A DNA stretch of 64,000 nucleotides, taken from positions 248,001 through 312,000 of the forward strand of contig JBBCXB010000003.1 of the NCBI GenBank assembly GCA_037145635.1, in the 5' to 3' direction. The translations under genes were made by a program, and so were the position numbers. A model generated the notes under the pieces. That model did no database searches. It was not told where the DNA came from and worked only from the letters and a program-made list of their open reading frames with translations. Numbering within the stretch: position 1 is the stretch's first letter; every line of letters begins with the position of its first letter. This document shows positions 26,744 to 34,691 of the stretch, in pieces. The DNA is from JAATFS01 sp037145635 (lineage in GTDB: Bacteria; Pseudomonadota; Gammaproteobacteria; Xanthomonadales; Xanthomonadaceae).

Positions 26744-27061
26744 ATGCGCGTCCTGATTGTTTCCGCCCTGATTGCCTGTACCACCGCCTGCACCTGGGTG
26801 CCGATGGCGCCGGAGGGCAAGGGCGTGCGCGTGCTGCCGCCGGGCCCGGTGCCGGCCGACTGCCAGCAGCAGGGCGAGGTGGTGGTCTCGGTGAAGAGCC
26901 GGGTCGGCTTCTACAACCGCAACCCGCTGCGGGTGCAGGAGGAACTGGAGACCCTGGCCCGCAACGAGGGTCCCAGTGCGGGTGCGAACGCCGTTCAGGC
27001 CCAGGGCCAGCCGGCGGACGGCAGCCAGCGCTTCAACGCCTTCCGCTGCAGCGGCCGTTGA
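26744..27061 (+). CDS. DUF4156-family lipoprotein
   Basis: The 105-residue precursor has a signal peptide ending in the lipobox TTAC (Cys16). The mature domain contains GEVVVSVKSRVGFYNRNPLRVQEELETLARNEG, which matches DUF4156. This is a small family of gammaproteobacterial lipoproteins of unknown function. The start at 26744 places the signal peptide at the N-terminus. It ends 101 bp before oleA, and a TAGAAT hexamer between them suggests oleA has its own promoter. Confidence 0.82.
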   Translation: MRVLIVSALIACTTACTWVPMAPEGKGVRVLPPGPVPADCQQQGEVVVSVKSRVGFYNRNPLRVQEELETLARNEGPSAGANAVQAQGQPADGSQRFNAFRCSGR

Positions 27062-27121
27062 GCATTTCCGGGCGGGCCGGGCGCCCGGATTTGTAAAGAT
27101 GCGGTAAAACCGGGCAACAGC

Positions 27122-27127
27122 TAGAAT
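27122..27127 (+). promoter_or_regulatory. -10-like element upstream of oleA
   Basis: TAGAAT lies 35 bp before the oleA ATG, within the sequence following the DUF4156 stop codon. No good -35 hexamer is visible at 17 bp spacing, so the call is tentative. Confidence 0.4.
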
Positions 27128-27162
27128 GGCGCCCCTTCGGCCTGAGCCATGGCGCTATTTCG

Positions 27163-28179
27163 ATGCTCTTCCAGAACGTCTCCATCGCGGGACTGGCGCA
27201 TGTCGATGCGCCGCACACGCTGACTTCCAAGGAAATCAATGAGCGCCTGCAGCCGACCTACGATCGGCTCGGCATCAAGACCGACGTGCTGGGCGATGTC
27301 GCCGGCATCCACGCGCGCCGGCTGTGGGATGCGGACGTGCAGGCGTCCGACGCCGCCACCCAGGCGGCACGCAAGGCGCTGGCCGACGCCGGCATCGGCG
27401 CCGACCGCATCGGCCTGCTAGTCAACACCTCGGTGAGCCGCGACTACCTGGAGCCGTCCACGGCCTCCATCGTCTCCGGCAACCTCGGCGTGGGCGACGA
27501 GTGCATGACCTTCGACGTCGCCAACGCCTGCCTGGCCTTCATCAACGGCATGGACATCGCCGCCCGCATGCTGGAGCGCGGCGAGATCGACTACGCGCTG
27601 GTGGTCGACGGCGAGACCGCGAACCTGGTCTACGAGAAGACGCTCGAGCGCATGACCTCGCCGGACGTCACCGAGCAGGAGTTCCGCGAGGAACTGGCGG
27701 CGCTGACCCTGGGCTGCGGCGCGGCGGCGATGGTGATGGCGCGTACCGAGCTGGTGCCCGACGCGCCGCGCTACCGCGGCGGCGTGACCCGCTCGGCGAC
27801 CGAGTGGAACAAGCTGTGCCGCGGCAACCTCGACCGCATGGTCACCGATACCCGCCTGCTGCTGATCGAGGGCATCAAGCTGGCACAGAAGACCTTCGTC
27901 GCCGCGCGCCAGGCGCTGGGCTGGGCGGTGGAGGAACTGGACCAGTTCGTCATCCACCAGGTCAGCCGCCCGCACACGGCCGCGTTCGTGAAGTCGTTCG
28001 GCATCGATCCGGCCAAGGTGATGACCATCTTCGGCGAGCACGGCAACATCGGCCCGGCCTCGGTGCCGATCGTGCTGAGCAAGCTCAAGGAACTGGGCCG
28101 GCTGAAGAAGGGCGACCGCATCGCCCTGCTCGGCATCGGCTCGGGCCTGAACTGCTCGATGGCCGAAGTGGTGTGGTGA
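27163..28179 (+). CDS. oleA: OleA: acyl-CoA head-to-head (Claisen) condensing thiolase
   Basis: OleA joins two fatty acyl-CoAs into a 2-alkyl-3-ketoacid, the first step of long-chain olefin synthesis. The 338-residue protein is a FabH-like thiolase-fold enzyme. Its catalytic residues fall exactly 20 below the tagged Xanthomonas campestris numbering: Cys123 (NACLAF), Glu97 (DYLEPST), His265 (FVIHQVS) and Asn295 (GEHGNIGP). The Glu97 base from the partner subunit distinguishes OleA from FabH. The rest of the pathway (OleB, C, D) follows. A rho-independent terminator downstream may let oleA be made at a different level from oleBCD. Confidence 0.97.
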   Translation: MLFQNVSIAGLAHVDAPHTLTSKEINERLQPTYDRLGIKTDVLGDVAGIHARRLWDADVQASDAATQAARKALADAGIGADRIGLLVNTSVSRDYLEPSTASIVSGNLGVGDECMTFDVANACLAFINGMDIAARMLERGEIDYALVVDGETANLVYEKTLERMTSPDVTEQEFREELAALTLGCGAAAMVMARTELVPDAPRYRGGVTRSATEWNKLCRGNLDRMVTDTRLLLIEGIKLAQKTFVAARQALGWAVEELDQFVIHQVSRPHTAAFVKSFGIDPAKVMTIFGEHGNIGPASVPIVLSKLKELGRLKKGDRIALLGIGSGLNCSMAEVVW

Positions 28180-28232
28180 GGCGGCCCGCGCTGGCCTCCA
28201 GCGCGGACCCCGCCGGCCGGCGTCACCCGGAC

Positions 28233-28262
28233 ACGCCCGCGGCGCCTGCCGCGGGCGTTTTC
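28233..28262 (+). terminator. Rho-independent terminator between oleA and oleB
   Basis: A perfect 11-bp GC-rich stem (28233-28243 and 28248-28258) with loop gcct is followed by TTTTCTCCTT. It ends ~18 bp before the oleB ATG, so transcription of oleBCD would depend on read-through or an additional promoter. Confidence 0.85.
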
Positions 28263-28279
28263 TCCTTGCAAGTGGACCG

Positions 28280-29215
28280 ATGACTGCATCCAGCCGCCCC
28301 CTGCCGGGCTACCCCTTCACCCCGCAGCGCCTGCAGCTGCGCCCGGGCGTGGCGATGTCGTACCTCGACGAGGGCCCGCGCGACGGCGAGGTGGTGCTGA
28401 TGCTGCACGGCAACCCGTCGTGGAGCTACCTGTGGCGGCATCTGGTGGGCGGGCTGTCGGACCGCTACCGCTGCATCGTGCCGGACCACGTTGGCATGGG
28501 GCTGTCGGACAAGCCCGACGACGCGCACTACGACTACACCCTGCAGTCGCGCGTGGACGACCTGACGGCGCTGCTCGACCACCTGGGCGTGACCGGGCCG
28601 CTGACGCTGGCGGTGCACGACTGGGGCGGCATGATCGGCTTCGGCTGGGCGCTGTCGCACGCGGCCCAGGTCCGGCGCCTGGTGATCACCAACACCGCGG
28701 CGTTCCCGCTGCCGGCGGCCAAGCCGATGCCGTGGCAGATCGCGATGGGCCGGCACTGGCGCCCGGGCGAGTGGTTCATCCGCACCTTCAACGCGTTCTC
28801 GGCCGGCGCCTCGTGGCTGGGCGTGTCGCGGCGCATGCCGGCCGCGGTCCGCCGCGCCTACGTGGCACCGTACGATAGCTGGGACCACCGCATCGCCACG
28901 ATCCGTTTCATGCAGGACATCCCGCTGTCGCCGGCCGACCGCGCGTGGTCGCTGCTGGAGCGCTCGGCGCAGGCGCTGCCCGGCTTCGCCGACCGCCCGG
29001 CCTTCATCGGCTGGGGGCTGCGCGACATCTGCTTCGACCACCATTTCCTGGACGGCTTCCGCCAGGCGCTGCCGCAGGCCGAGGTGATGACGTTCGAGGA
29101 CGCCAACCACTACGTGCTGGAGGACAAGCACGAGGTGCTGGTGCCGGCGATCCGGCGCTTCCTCGATAAGCACCCGTTGCCGCCGGCGCCGTCTTCCGCC
29201 ACGCCGGGCCCCTGA
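28280..29215 (+). CDS. oleB: OleB: beta-lactone decarboxylase (alpha/beta hydrolase)
   Basis: OleB removes CO2 from the cis-beta-lactone made by OleC to give the cis-olefin. The 311-residue protein is a haloalkane-dehalogenase-like alpha/beta hydrolase. The nucleophile is Asp114 in VHDWGGMIG, the His is His277 in DANHYVL, and the oxyanion motif is HGNPSWSY near residue 43. These numbers agree with those reported for X. campestris OleB. It lies 100 bp after oleA on the same strand, with a terminator between. An antisense YkgJ-family gene separates it from oleC. Confidence 0.95.
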   Translation: MTASSRPLPGYPFTPQRLQLRPGVAMSYLDEGPRDGEVVLMLHGNPSWSYLWRHLVGGLSDRYRCIVPDHVGMGLSDKPDDAHYDYTLQSRVDDLTALLDHLGVTGPLTLAVHDWGGMIGFGWALSHAAQVRRLVITNTAAFPLPAAKPMPWQIAMGRHWRPGEWFIRTFNAFSAGASWLGVSRRMPAAVRRAYVAPYDSWDHRIATIRFMQDIPLSPADRAWSLLERSAQALPGFADRPAFIGWGLRDICFDHHFLDGFRQALPQAEVMTFEDANHYVLEDKHEVLVPAIRRFLDKHPLPPAPSSATPGP

Positions 29216-29319
29216 ACCTGATCCTGCGGGCCGTCGAGCGGTGACCGCTGCGCTGGGCGCCGGAACCCGCGCCGGCCAGGTCCTGCGGCGGCGGCGTCCG
29301 GGACGCACGCGAACATGGG

Positions 29320-29703
29320 TCAGGGCGCCGGCAGCGGGTTGCGCTCGGCCTCGGCGACCCCGGCCCAGTCGGCCGGCACCAGCAGCGGCAGGCCATGCGC
29401 CAGCCGCGACTTGTCGCACTGCGCGCTGCGCTCGCCGAATTCCAGCGACGCCGGCACCGCGGCGCACACCGACGGGCGGCGGTCGTGGATGCTGCAGCGG
29501 CTGTAGCGGCCGATGTCCGCCTCCAGCGCGACGCAGCGCGGATGCGATTGCGAGGTGCCGCGCATCACCCGCTCGTGGGTGCGCAGCGGCTCGGTGAGCG
29601 CGATCGGCACCCTGCCGCCCAGTTCGGGATCGGCCTCGCTCCAGTGGAAGCTGACGCGGAAATAGGCGCAGCAGGCGCCGCAGGTGAGGCAGGGATGTGC
29701 CAT
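29320..29703 (-). CDS. YkgJ-family cysteine-cluster protein
   Basis: The 127-residue protein has the zinc/iron-chelating cysteine-cluster pattern of the YkgJ family: CLTCGACC at residues 5-12, and later CVALE, CSIHDRRPSVC and a final Cys. Metal binding is likely; the cellular role is unknown. It lies on the opposite strand inside the ole cluster, between oleB and oleC. It is convergent with oleB (104 bp gap) and divergent from oleC (322 bp gap). The codon bias is native. Whether it takes part in olefin synthesis is not shown by the sequence. Confidence 0.85.
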   Translation of the reverse strand: MAHPCLTCGACCAYFRVSFHWSEADPELGGRVPIALTEPLRTHERVMRGTSQSHPRCVALEADIGRYSRCSIHDRRPSVCAAVPASLEFGERSAQCDKSRLAHGLPLLVPADWAGVAEAERNPLPAP

Positions 29704-30025
29704 GGAAGCCGGGCCTTGCGCGGCAAACAGCGTGGGGGGCGCGGCATTCTGCCCGAACCGCGGCGCGCTGCAAGCGCCGGCATGTTCAGGCGTTCGCGCG
29801 ATCCGGGCGCCGCGCGGGGCGCGGAGGGGCCGCAGACCGGGCGCGTCGCCTCGCCGACACGTGACGTGCGCGCGGGGCCGGGCGGGACACTAAGCCGGCG
29901 TGCCCGGCACGCGGCGCGCGCAATGCATCCCGCGCGCGGGCCGGCCCGTCCCGGCGCGGCGGTCCGTTCCGCACGCCGGTTCGGACGCGCGCCTGCGCGG
30001 GAGCCAGGTCGGCGATAATCGTTCG
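29704..30025. other. Divergent promoter region between the YkgJ gene and oleC
   Basis: 322 bp of very GC-rich sequence without a credible gene. The only promoter-like signal I can point to is GATAAT at 30014-30019 ahead of oleC. Frames across it are shadows without initiation signals. Confidence 0.5.
30014..30019 (+). promoter_or_regulatory. -10-like element of oleC
   Basis: GATAAT, then cgttcg (six bases), then the oleC ATG at 30026. This spacing predicts a leaderless oleC message and gives oleCD a promoter independent of oleAB. Confidence 0.5.
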
Positions 30026-31696
30026 ATGACCTCCTCCTGCAACATCGCCGCGACCCTGCCGCAGCTGGCGCGCGAGCGCCCCGACCAGATCGCCATCCGC
30101 TGCCCCGGCCGCCGCCGCGGCGCGGCGATGGCGCCCTACGACGTCACTCTCAGCTATCGCGAGCTCGATGCGCGCAGCGATGCGATCGCCGCGGGGCTGG
30201 CCGGCTACGGCATCGGCCGCGGCATCCGCACGGTGGTGATGGTGCGGCCGTCGCCGGAGTTCTTCCTGCTGATGTTCGCGCTGTTCAAGATCGGCGCGGT
30301 GCCGGTGCTGGTCGATCCGGGCATCGACCGGCGCGCGCTGCGGCAATGCCTGGACGAGGCGCAGCCGCAGGCCTTCGTCGGCATCGGGCTGGCGCAGCTG
30401 GCGCGGCGGCTGCTGGGCTGGGCGCGCTCGGCCCGCCGCATCGTCACCGTCGGGCGGCGCTGGGGCTGGGGCGGCACCACGCTGGCGCGGATCGAGCGCG
30501 CGGGCGCCGGTGCCGGCAGCCAGCTGGCCGACACCGCGGCGGACGACATGGCCGCGATCCTGTTCACCAGCGGCTCCACCGGCGTGCCCAAGGGCGTGGT
30601 CTACCGCTACCGCCACTTCGTCGGCCAGATCGAGCTGCTGCGCACCGCGTTCGGGATGCAGCCGGGCGGGGTCGACCTGCCGACCTTCCCGCCGTTCGCG
30701 CTGTTCGACCCGGCGCTGGGGCTGACCTCGGTGATCCCGGACATGGACCCGACGCGGCCGGCCAGCGCCGATCCGCACCGGCTGCACGATGCGATCGAGC
30801 GCTTCGGGGTGACCCAGCTGTTCGGCTCGCCGGCGCTGATGCGGGTGCTGGCCGACCACGGCCGGGCGCTGCCGAACGTGCGGCGCGCGACCTCGGCCGG
30901 TGCGCCGGTCCCGCCGGAGGTGGTAGCGCGGCTGCGCGCGCTGCTGCCCGATGACGCGCAGTTCTGGACGCCGTACGGCGCCACCGAGTGCCTGCCGGTG
31001 GCGGTGATCGAGGGCCGCGAACTGCAGGACACGCGCGCGGCCACCGAGGCCGGCGCCGGCACCTGCGTCGGTGCGGTGGTGGCGCCGAACGTGGTGCGCA
31101 TCATCACCATCGACGACGCTGCCCTCGCCGAGTGGACGGATGCGCGCGAGCTGCCGGACGGCGCGGTCGGCGAGATCACCGTGGCCGGGCCGACGACCAC
31201 GGACAGCTATTTCAACCGCGGCGCCGCCACCCGCCTCGCCAAGATCCGCGAGCGCCTGCCCGGCGGCGGCGAGCGCATCGTCCACCGCATGGGCGACGTC
31301 GGCTACTTCGATGCCCAGGGCCGGCTGTGGTTCTGCGGACGCAAGACCCAGCGCGTGGAGACCGCTGCCGGGCCGCTGTACACCGAGCAGGTCGAGCCGG
31401 TGTTCAACGCCCATCCGGCCATCCGGCGCACCGCGCTGGTGGGCGTGGGCGCCGCCGGTCGCCAGCAGCCGGTGCTGTGCTACGAACCGCTGAAGCGGGC
31501 GGGCACGGACGCGGCGCCCGCACCCGGCACGCTGGAGCGCGAGCTGCGCGCGATCGCGGCCGCCCACGCGCACACCGCCGGCATCACGCAATTCCTGGCC
31601 CATCCCGGGTTTCCGGTGGACATCCGCCACAATGCCAAGATCGGCCGCGAGAAGCTGGCGCTGTGGGCGGCCACCCGACTGGAGCGACACGCATGA
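30026..31696 (+). CDS. oleC: OleC: beta-lactone synthetase (AMP-binding family)
   Basis: OleC uses ATP to convert the 2-alkyl-3-hydroxyacid from OleD into a beta-lactone, an unusual reaction within the acyl-adenylating superfamily. The 556-residue protein has the P-loop-like motif FTSGSTGVPKG at residues 180-190, the adenine motif YGATECLP, and GDVGYFDAQGRLWFCGRKTQR towards the C-terminal domain hinge. Its stop codon overlaps the oleD ATG (ATGA), so the two are translationally coupled. The start at 30026 gives an N-terminus of family length. Confidence 0.95.
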   Translation: MTSSCNIAATLPQLARERPDQIAIRCPGRRRGAAMAPYDVTLSYRELDARSDAIAAGLAGYGIGRGIRTVVMVRPSPEFFLLMFALFKIGAVPVLVDPGIDRRALRQCLDEAQPQAFVGIGLAQLARRLLGWARSARRIVTVGRRWGWGGTTLARIERAGAGAGSQLADTAADDMAAILFTSGSTGVPKGVVYRYRHFVGQIELLRTAFGMQPGGVDLPTFPPFALFDPALGLTSVIPDMDPTRPASADPHRLHDAIERFGVTQLFGSPALMRVLADHGRALPNVRRATSAGAPVPPEVVARLRALLPDDAQFWTPYGATECLPVAVIEGRELQDTRAATEAGAGTCVGAVVAPNVVRIITIDDAALAEWTDARELPDGAVGEITVAGPTTTDSYFNRGAATRLAKIRERLPGGGERIVHRMGDVGYFDAQGRLWFCGRKTQRVETAAGPLYTEQVEPVFNAHPAIRRTALVGVGAAGRQQPVLCYEPLKRAGTDAAPAPGTLERELRAIAAAHAHTAGITQFLAHPGFPVDIRHNAKIGREKLALWAATRLERHA

Positions 31697-32703
31697 AGAT
31701 ACTGGTCACCGGCGGCGGTGGATTCCTCGGCCAGGCACTGTGCCGCGGCCTGGTCGCGCGCGGGCACGAGGTGCTCAGCTTCAATCGCGGCCACTACGCC
31801 GAGCTGCAGGCGCTCGGCGTGGGCCAGATCCGTGGCGACCTCGACGATGCCGCCGCGGTGCGGCATGCCGTCGCCGGCATGGATGCGGTGCTGCACAACG
31901 CCGCCAAGGCCGGGGCCTGGGGCAGCTACGACAGCTACCACCGGCCCAACGTGGTCGGCACCGAGAACGTGCTGGCGGCCTGCCGTGCCCACGGCGTGGG
32001 TCGCCTGGTCTACACCTCCACGCCGAGCGTGACCCACCGCGCCACCCATCCGGTCGAGGGTCTGGGGGCCGAGGCCGTGCCCTATGGCGAGGATATCAAG
32101 GCGCCCTACGCGGCGACCAAGGCGATCGCCGAGCGCGCGGTGCTGGCGGCCAACGACGCGCAGCTGGCGACGGTGGCGCTGCGGCCGCGGCTGATCTGGG
32201 GGCCGGGGGACAACCAGCTGCTGCCCAAGCTCGCCGCGCGCGCGCGCGCCGGCCGCGTGCGCCTGGTCGGCGGTGGCGACAATCTCGTGGACTCCACCTA
32301 CATCGACAACGCCGCGCAGGCCCATTTCGATGCGCTCGACCACCTGGCGGTGGGCGCGGCGTGTGCGGGCAAGGCGTACTTCATCTCCAACGGCGAGCCG
32401 CTGCCGATGCGCGAGCTGATGAACCGGCTGCTCGCCGCGGTCGGCGCGCCGCCGGTGACGCGGACGCTGTCGTTCAAGGCGGCCTACCGCATCGGCGCGC
32501 TGTGCGAGACGCTGTGGCCGCTGCTGCGCCTGCGCGGCGAGCCGCCGCTGACCCGCTTCCTGGCCGAGCAATTGTGCACGCCGCACTGGTACAGCATGGA
32601 ACCGGCGCGCCGCGACTTCGGCTACGTGCCGCGGGTCAGCATTGACGAAGGACTCACAAGGCTGAAGTCCTCATGCGGCCGCGACACCTCCGTCACCGGA
32701 TGA
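31693..32703 (+). CDS. oleD: OleD: NAD(P)H-dependent 2-alkyl-3-ketoacid reductase
   Basis: OleD reduces the ketoacid product of OleA to the beta-hydroxyacid used by OleC. The 336-residue protein is an extended short-chain dehydrogenase: the nucleotide-binding motif TGGGGFLG lies at residues 6-13, with the catalytic YxxxK as Tyr139/Lys143 (PYAATKAIAER). The SVTH segment and RPRLIWGPGD strand are typical of the family. It is the last ole gene. A DUF1328 gene follows after 62 bp on the same strand. Confidence 0.95.
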   Translation: MKILVTGGGGFLGQALCRGLVARGHEVLSFNRGHYAELQALGVGQIRGDLDDAAAVRHAVAGMDAVLHNAAKAGAWGSYDSYHRPNVVGTENVLAACRAHGVGRLVYTSTPSVTHRATHPVEGLGAEAVPYGEDIKAPYAATKAIAERAVLAANDAQLATVALRPRLIWGPGDNQLLPKLAARARAGRVRLVGGGDNLVDSTYIDNAAQAHFDALDHLAVGAACAGKAYFISNGEPLPMRELMNRLLAAVGAPPVTRTLSFKAAYRIGALCETLWPLLRLRGEPPLTRFLAEQLCTPHWYSMEPARRDFGYVPRVSIDEGLTRLKSSCGRDTSVTG

Positions 32704-32765
32704 AGACCGCATTCTGCCGATGATGTGCGTGCGCCGATTCGGCACGACAACTTCTGGAACTTGCC

Positions 32766-32924
32766 ATGCTGCATTACGCCATCATCTTCTTCGTCATCGC
32801 CATCATCGCGGCCGTGCTCGGCTTCAGCGGCATCGCTGGTGCGGCGACCAACATCGCCTGGATCCTGTTCGTCGTGTTCCTGATCCTGGCGGTCATCTCC
32901 ATGTTCCGTCGCGGCAAGGTCTAG
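32766..32924 (+). CDS. DUF1328 (YtjA-type) small membrane protein
   Basis: A 52-residue protein with two transmembrane helices (residues ~3-22 and ~28-46) and the conserved GFSGIAG turn, ending RRGKV. It matches the DUF1328/YtjA family of small inner-membrane proteins, which are often stress-induced and of unknown function. It is too short for many gene finders but has native codon bias and a clear stop followed by a hairpin. Confidence 0.9.
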   Translation: MLHYAIIFFVIAIIAAVLGFSGIAGAATNIAWILFVVFLILAVISMFRRGKV

Positions 32925-32945
32925 TCGCCCGCGCAACATGTGATT

Positions 32946-32988
32946 CAAGCGGCCCGCGCCTCCATCCATCGGAGGCGTGGGCCGCTTG
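32946..32988. terminator. Large bidirectional stem-loop between DUF1328 and the GNAT gene
   Basis: The arms 32946-32963 and 32971-32988 pair over 18 bp with one G-T wobble around a 7-nt loop. It sits between convergent genes and so can end both transcripts. No T-run on the plus strand. Confidence 0.65.
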
Positions 32989-33501
32989 CTATGGAGCCGT
33001 GCGCAGCCGCGGCGCTTCGTCCAGCGCGCACAGGTGGTAACCGACCTGCTTGCCGCCGGGCAGGCGGGCGCTGCCGACCGAAACGAAGCCGAGGCCGCGG
33101 TGGAAGTCCGCGGAGGCCGGATTGGGCGGATCGAGGTTGATCTCGCAGGCGAGCAGCGAATGGCCTTGCGCCCGCGCCGTGTCGGCCAGGTCGCGGTACA
33201 GCCGCCGCGCCAGGCCCTGGCCGCGCGCCGACGCCGCCACCACCACGCGGTCGATGTAGACGAAGCGCCGATGGCGCGCCGCGAACCAGGCGAAGTTCGG
33301 GTTGGCGTAGGGTGCGTCCTGGTCGAGCGCGACCAGCAGTGCCGAGCAGGTCCCGACGGTGCGTGCATGCAGGGCGATCCCGAGCAGCCGTGCAAGGGCG
33401 GGGGCGTCGAGCCAGGACAGTTCGGTCGCGTGCGCGTTGTTGAGTGCCAGCAGCGCGGCATGGTCGGCGGCGCCGACCGGCCGCAGCGGCTGCCCGCTCA
33501 T
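32989..33501 (-). CDS. GNAT-family N-acetyltransferase
   Basis: The 170-residue protein carries a GNAT domain. The acetyl-CoA-binding motif is VVVAASARGQGLARRLYRDLA (R/Q-x-x-G-x-G/A), preceded by the beta-4 strand FVYIDRV. The C-terminal motif FHRGLGFVSVG is also typical. The acceptor substrate cannot be predicted. Its ATG overlaps the stop codon of the upstream ddl gene (ATGA), so the two are translationally coupled. That raises the possibility of a cell-wall-related or resistance role, which is inference only. Confidence 0.87.
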   Translation of the reverse strand: MSGQPLRPVGAADHAALLALNNAHATELSWLDAPALARLLGIALHARTVGTCSALLVALDQDAPYANPNFAWFAARHRRFVYIDRVVVAASARGQGLARRLYRDLADTARAQGHSLLACEINLDPPNPASADFHRGLGFVSVGSARLPGGKQVGYHLCALDEAPRLRTAP

Positions 33502-34604
33502 GCGACCGGCCAGACGCTGCTGCGCAGCGCGGTGTCTTCGGCGTGGCGTTCCAGCGCCAACTCGATCAAGCGCGTGATCAGCGCGCTATAGCTTAGGCCG
33601 GTGGCCTGCCAGAGCTTCGGATACATGCTGATAGGGGTGAAGCCCGGCAGGGTGTTGACCTCGTTAACCACGATCCGGCCGTCGGCGGTGAGGAAGACGT
33701 CCACACGCGCCAGCCCGGCACACTCCAAGGTGCGGTAAGCAGTCAGAGCCACCTCCTGGATGCGTGCCTGCGTGGCGGCGTCGATGGCAGCCGGCACCAC
33801 GATCTCGGCACCGCTCTCGTTGATGTACTTGGTGTCGTAAGCATAGAAAGCATCGTGCACCACCACCTCTCCACAGACGCTGGCCTGCGGATGTGCGTTG
33901 CCGAGGACCGCACATTCGATCTCGCGGCCGGCGATCGCCGCCTCCACCAACACCTTGTGGTCATACTCCAGTGCCAATGCCAGCGCGGCGGAAAATTCCG
34001 CGGCGTCGCTGACCCGGCTTACGCCCACCGAGGACCCCTGGTTGGCGGGTTTGACGAAGAGCGGTAGTCCGAAACGTGCAGCCAATGCCTCGAAATCGGC
34101 TCCGGCAATCGTGGAGCGGCCGAAGCACGCAAACGGCGCGATCTCCAATCCAGCGTCGCGTAGCAGGCGCTTGGCCACATCCTTGTCCATGGCGACCGCC
34201 GAGCCGAGTACGCCGGATCCGACGAAGGGCAGATGCGCCATGCGCAGCAGTCCCTGCAGCGAGCCGTCCTCGCCCAGGGTGCCATGCACGATTGGAAACA
34301 CCACGTCGATCTGCTCCAGCGCCCTGGCCTGCTGCAAGGGCCGCAGCTGGCCGCTGTCATGACCGGGGACCAGGGCCACCCCGCGGCCGCTGCGGTTCAG
34401 TGCGATCCGCGCGGGATCGTCGGCATTCAGCAGGAAACCGTCCAGGTCGCCAAGGTGCCACTGGCCCTGCTTGTCGATACCGATCAGGCTCACGTCGAAT
34501 CGTGTCTGGTCAAGCGCCTCGACGATGTTCCTGGCGGACTGCAGCGAGACCTCGTGCTCGGCCGATTTTCCGCCGAAGACCAAGCCGACCCGGATCCTGC
34601 CCAT
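33498..34604 (-). CDS. ddlA: D-alanine--D-alanine ligase (DdlA type)
   Basis: Ddl makes the D-Ala-D-Ala dipeptide for peptidoglycan. The 368-residue length and the GGKSAEHEVSLQSARNIVEAL N-terminus fit the longer DdlA branch, distinct from the ~310-residue DdlB usually found in the dcw cluster. The ATP-grasp features are visible: LFVKPANQGSSVGVSRV, an EIECAVLGN segment, and the NEVNTLPGFTPISMYPKLW omega-loop/catalytic end. The base composition is noticeably less GC-rich than the neighbours (about 60% in one 60-base stretch counted by eye near 33841). This hints at acquisition from elsewhere. GAGGAG precedes the ATG at 34604. It overlaps the GNAT gene by 4 bp. Confidence 0.95.
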   Translation of the reverse strand: MGRIRVGLVFGGKSAEHEVSLQSARNIVEALDQTRFDVSLIGIDKQGQWHLGDLDGFLLNADDPARIALNRSGRGVALVPGHDSGQLRPLQQARALEQIDVVFPIVHGTLGEDGSLQGLLRMAHLPFVGSGVLGSAVAMDKDVAKRLLRDAGLEIAPFACFGRSTIAGADFEALAARFGLPLFVKPANQGSSVGVSRVSDAAEFSAALALALEYDHKVLVEAAIAGREIECAVLGNAHPQASVCGEVVVHDAFYAYDTKYINESGAEIVVPAAIDAATQARIQEVALTAYRTLECAGLARVDVFLTADGRIVVNEVNTLPGFTPISMYPKLWQATGLSYSALITRLIELALERHAEDTALRSSVWPVA

Positions 34605-34679
34605 GCCGCCACTCCTCAAACCCGTCACAGAGGGGCATAGGATGCACGGCCGCTCCCCAATCTCCAATCCCTTCGACGG

Positions 34680-34685
34680 TAGAAT
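34680..34685 (+). promoter_or_regulatory. -10-like element of ubiJ
   Basis: TAGAAT, six bases (gcccgg), then the ubiJ ATG at 34692. This predicts a leaderless message. No clear -35 is visible. Confidence 0.5.
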
Positions 34686-34691
34686 GCCCGG

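Noticed and set aside
26523..26756. Small frame ahead of the DUF4156 lipoprotein
   Set aside because: No signal or domain; the lipobox-containing frame starting at 26744 is the convincing gene.
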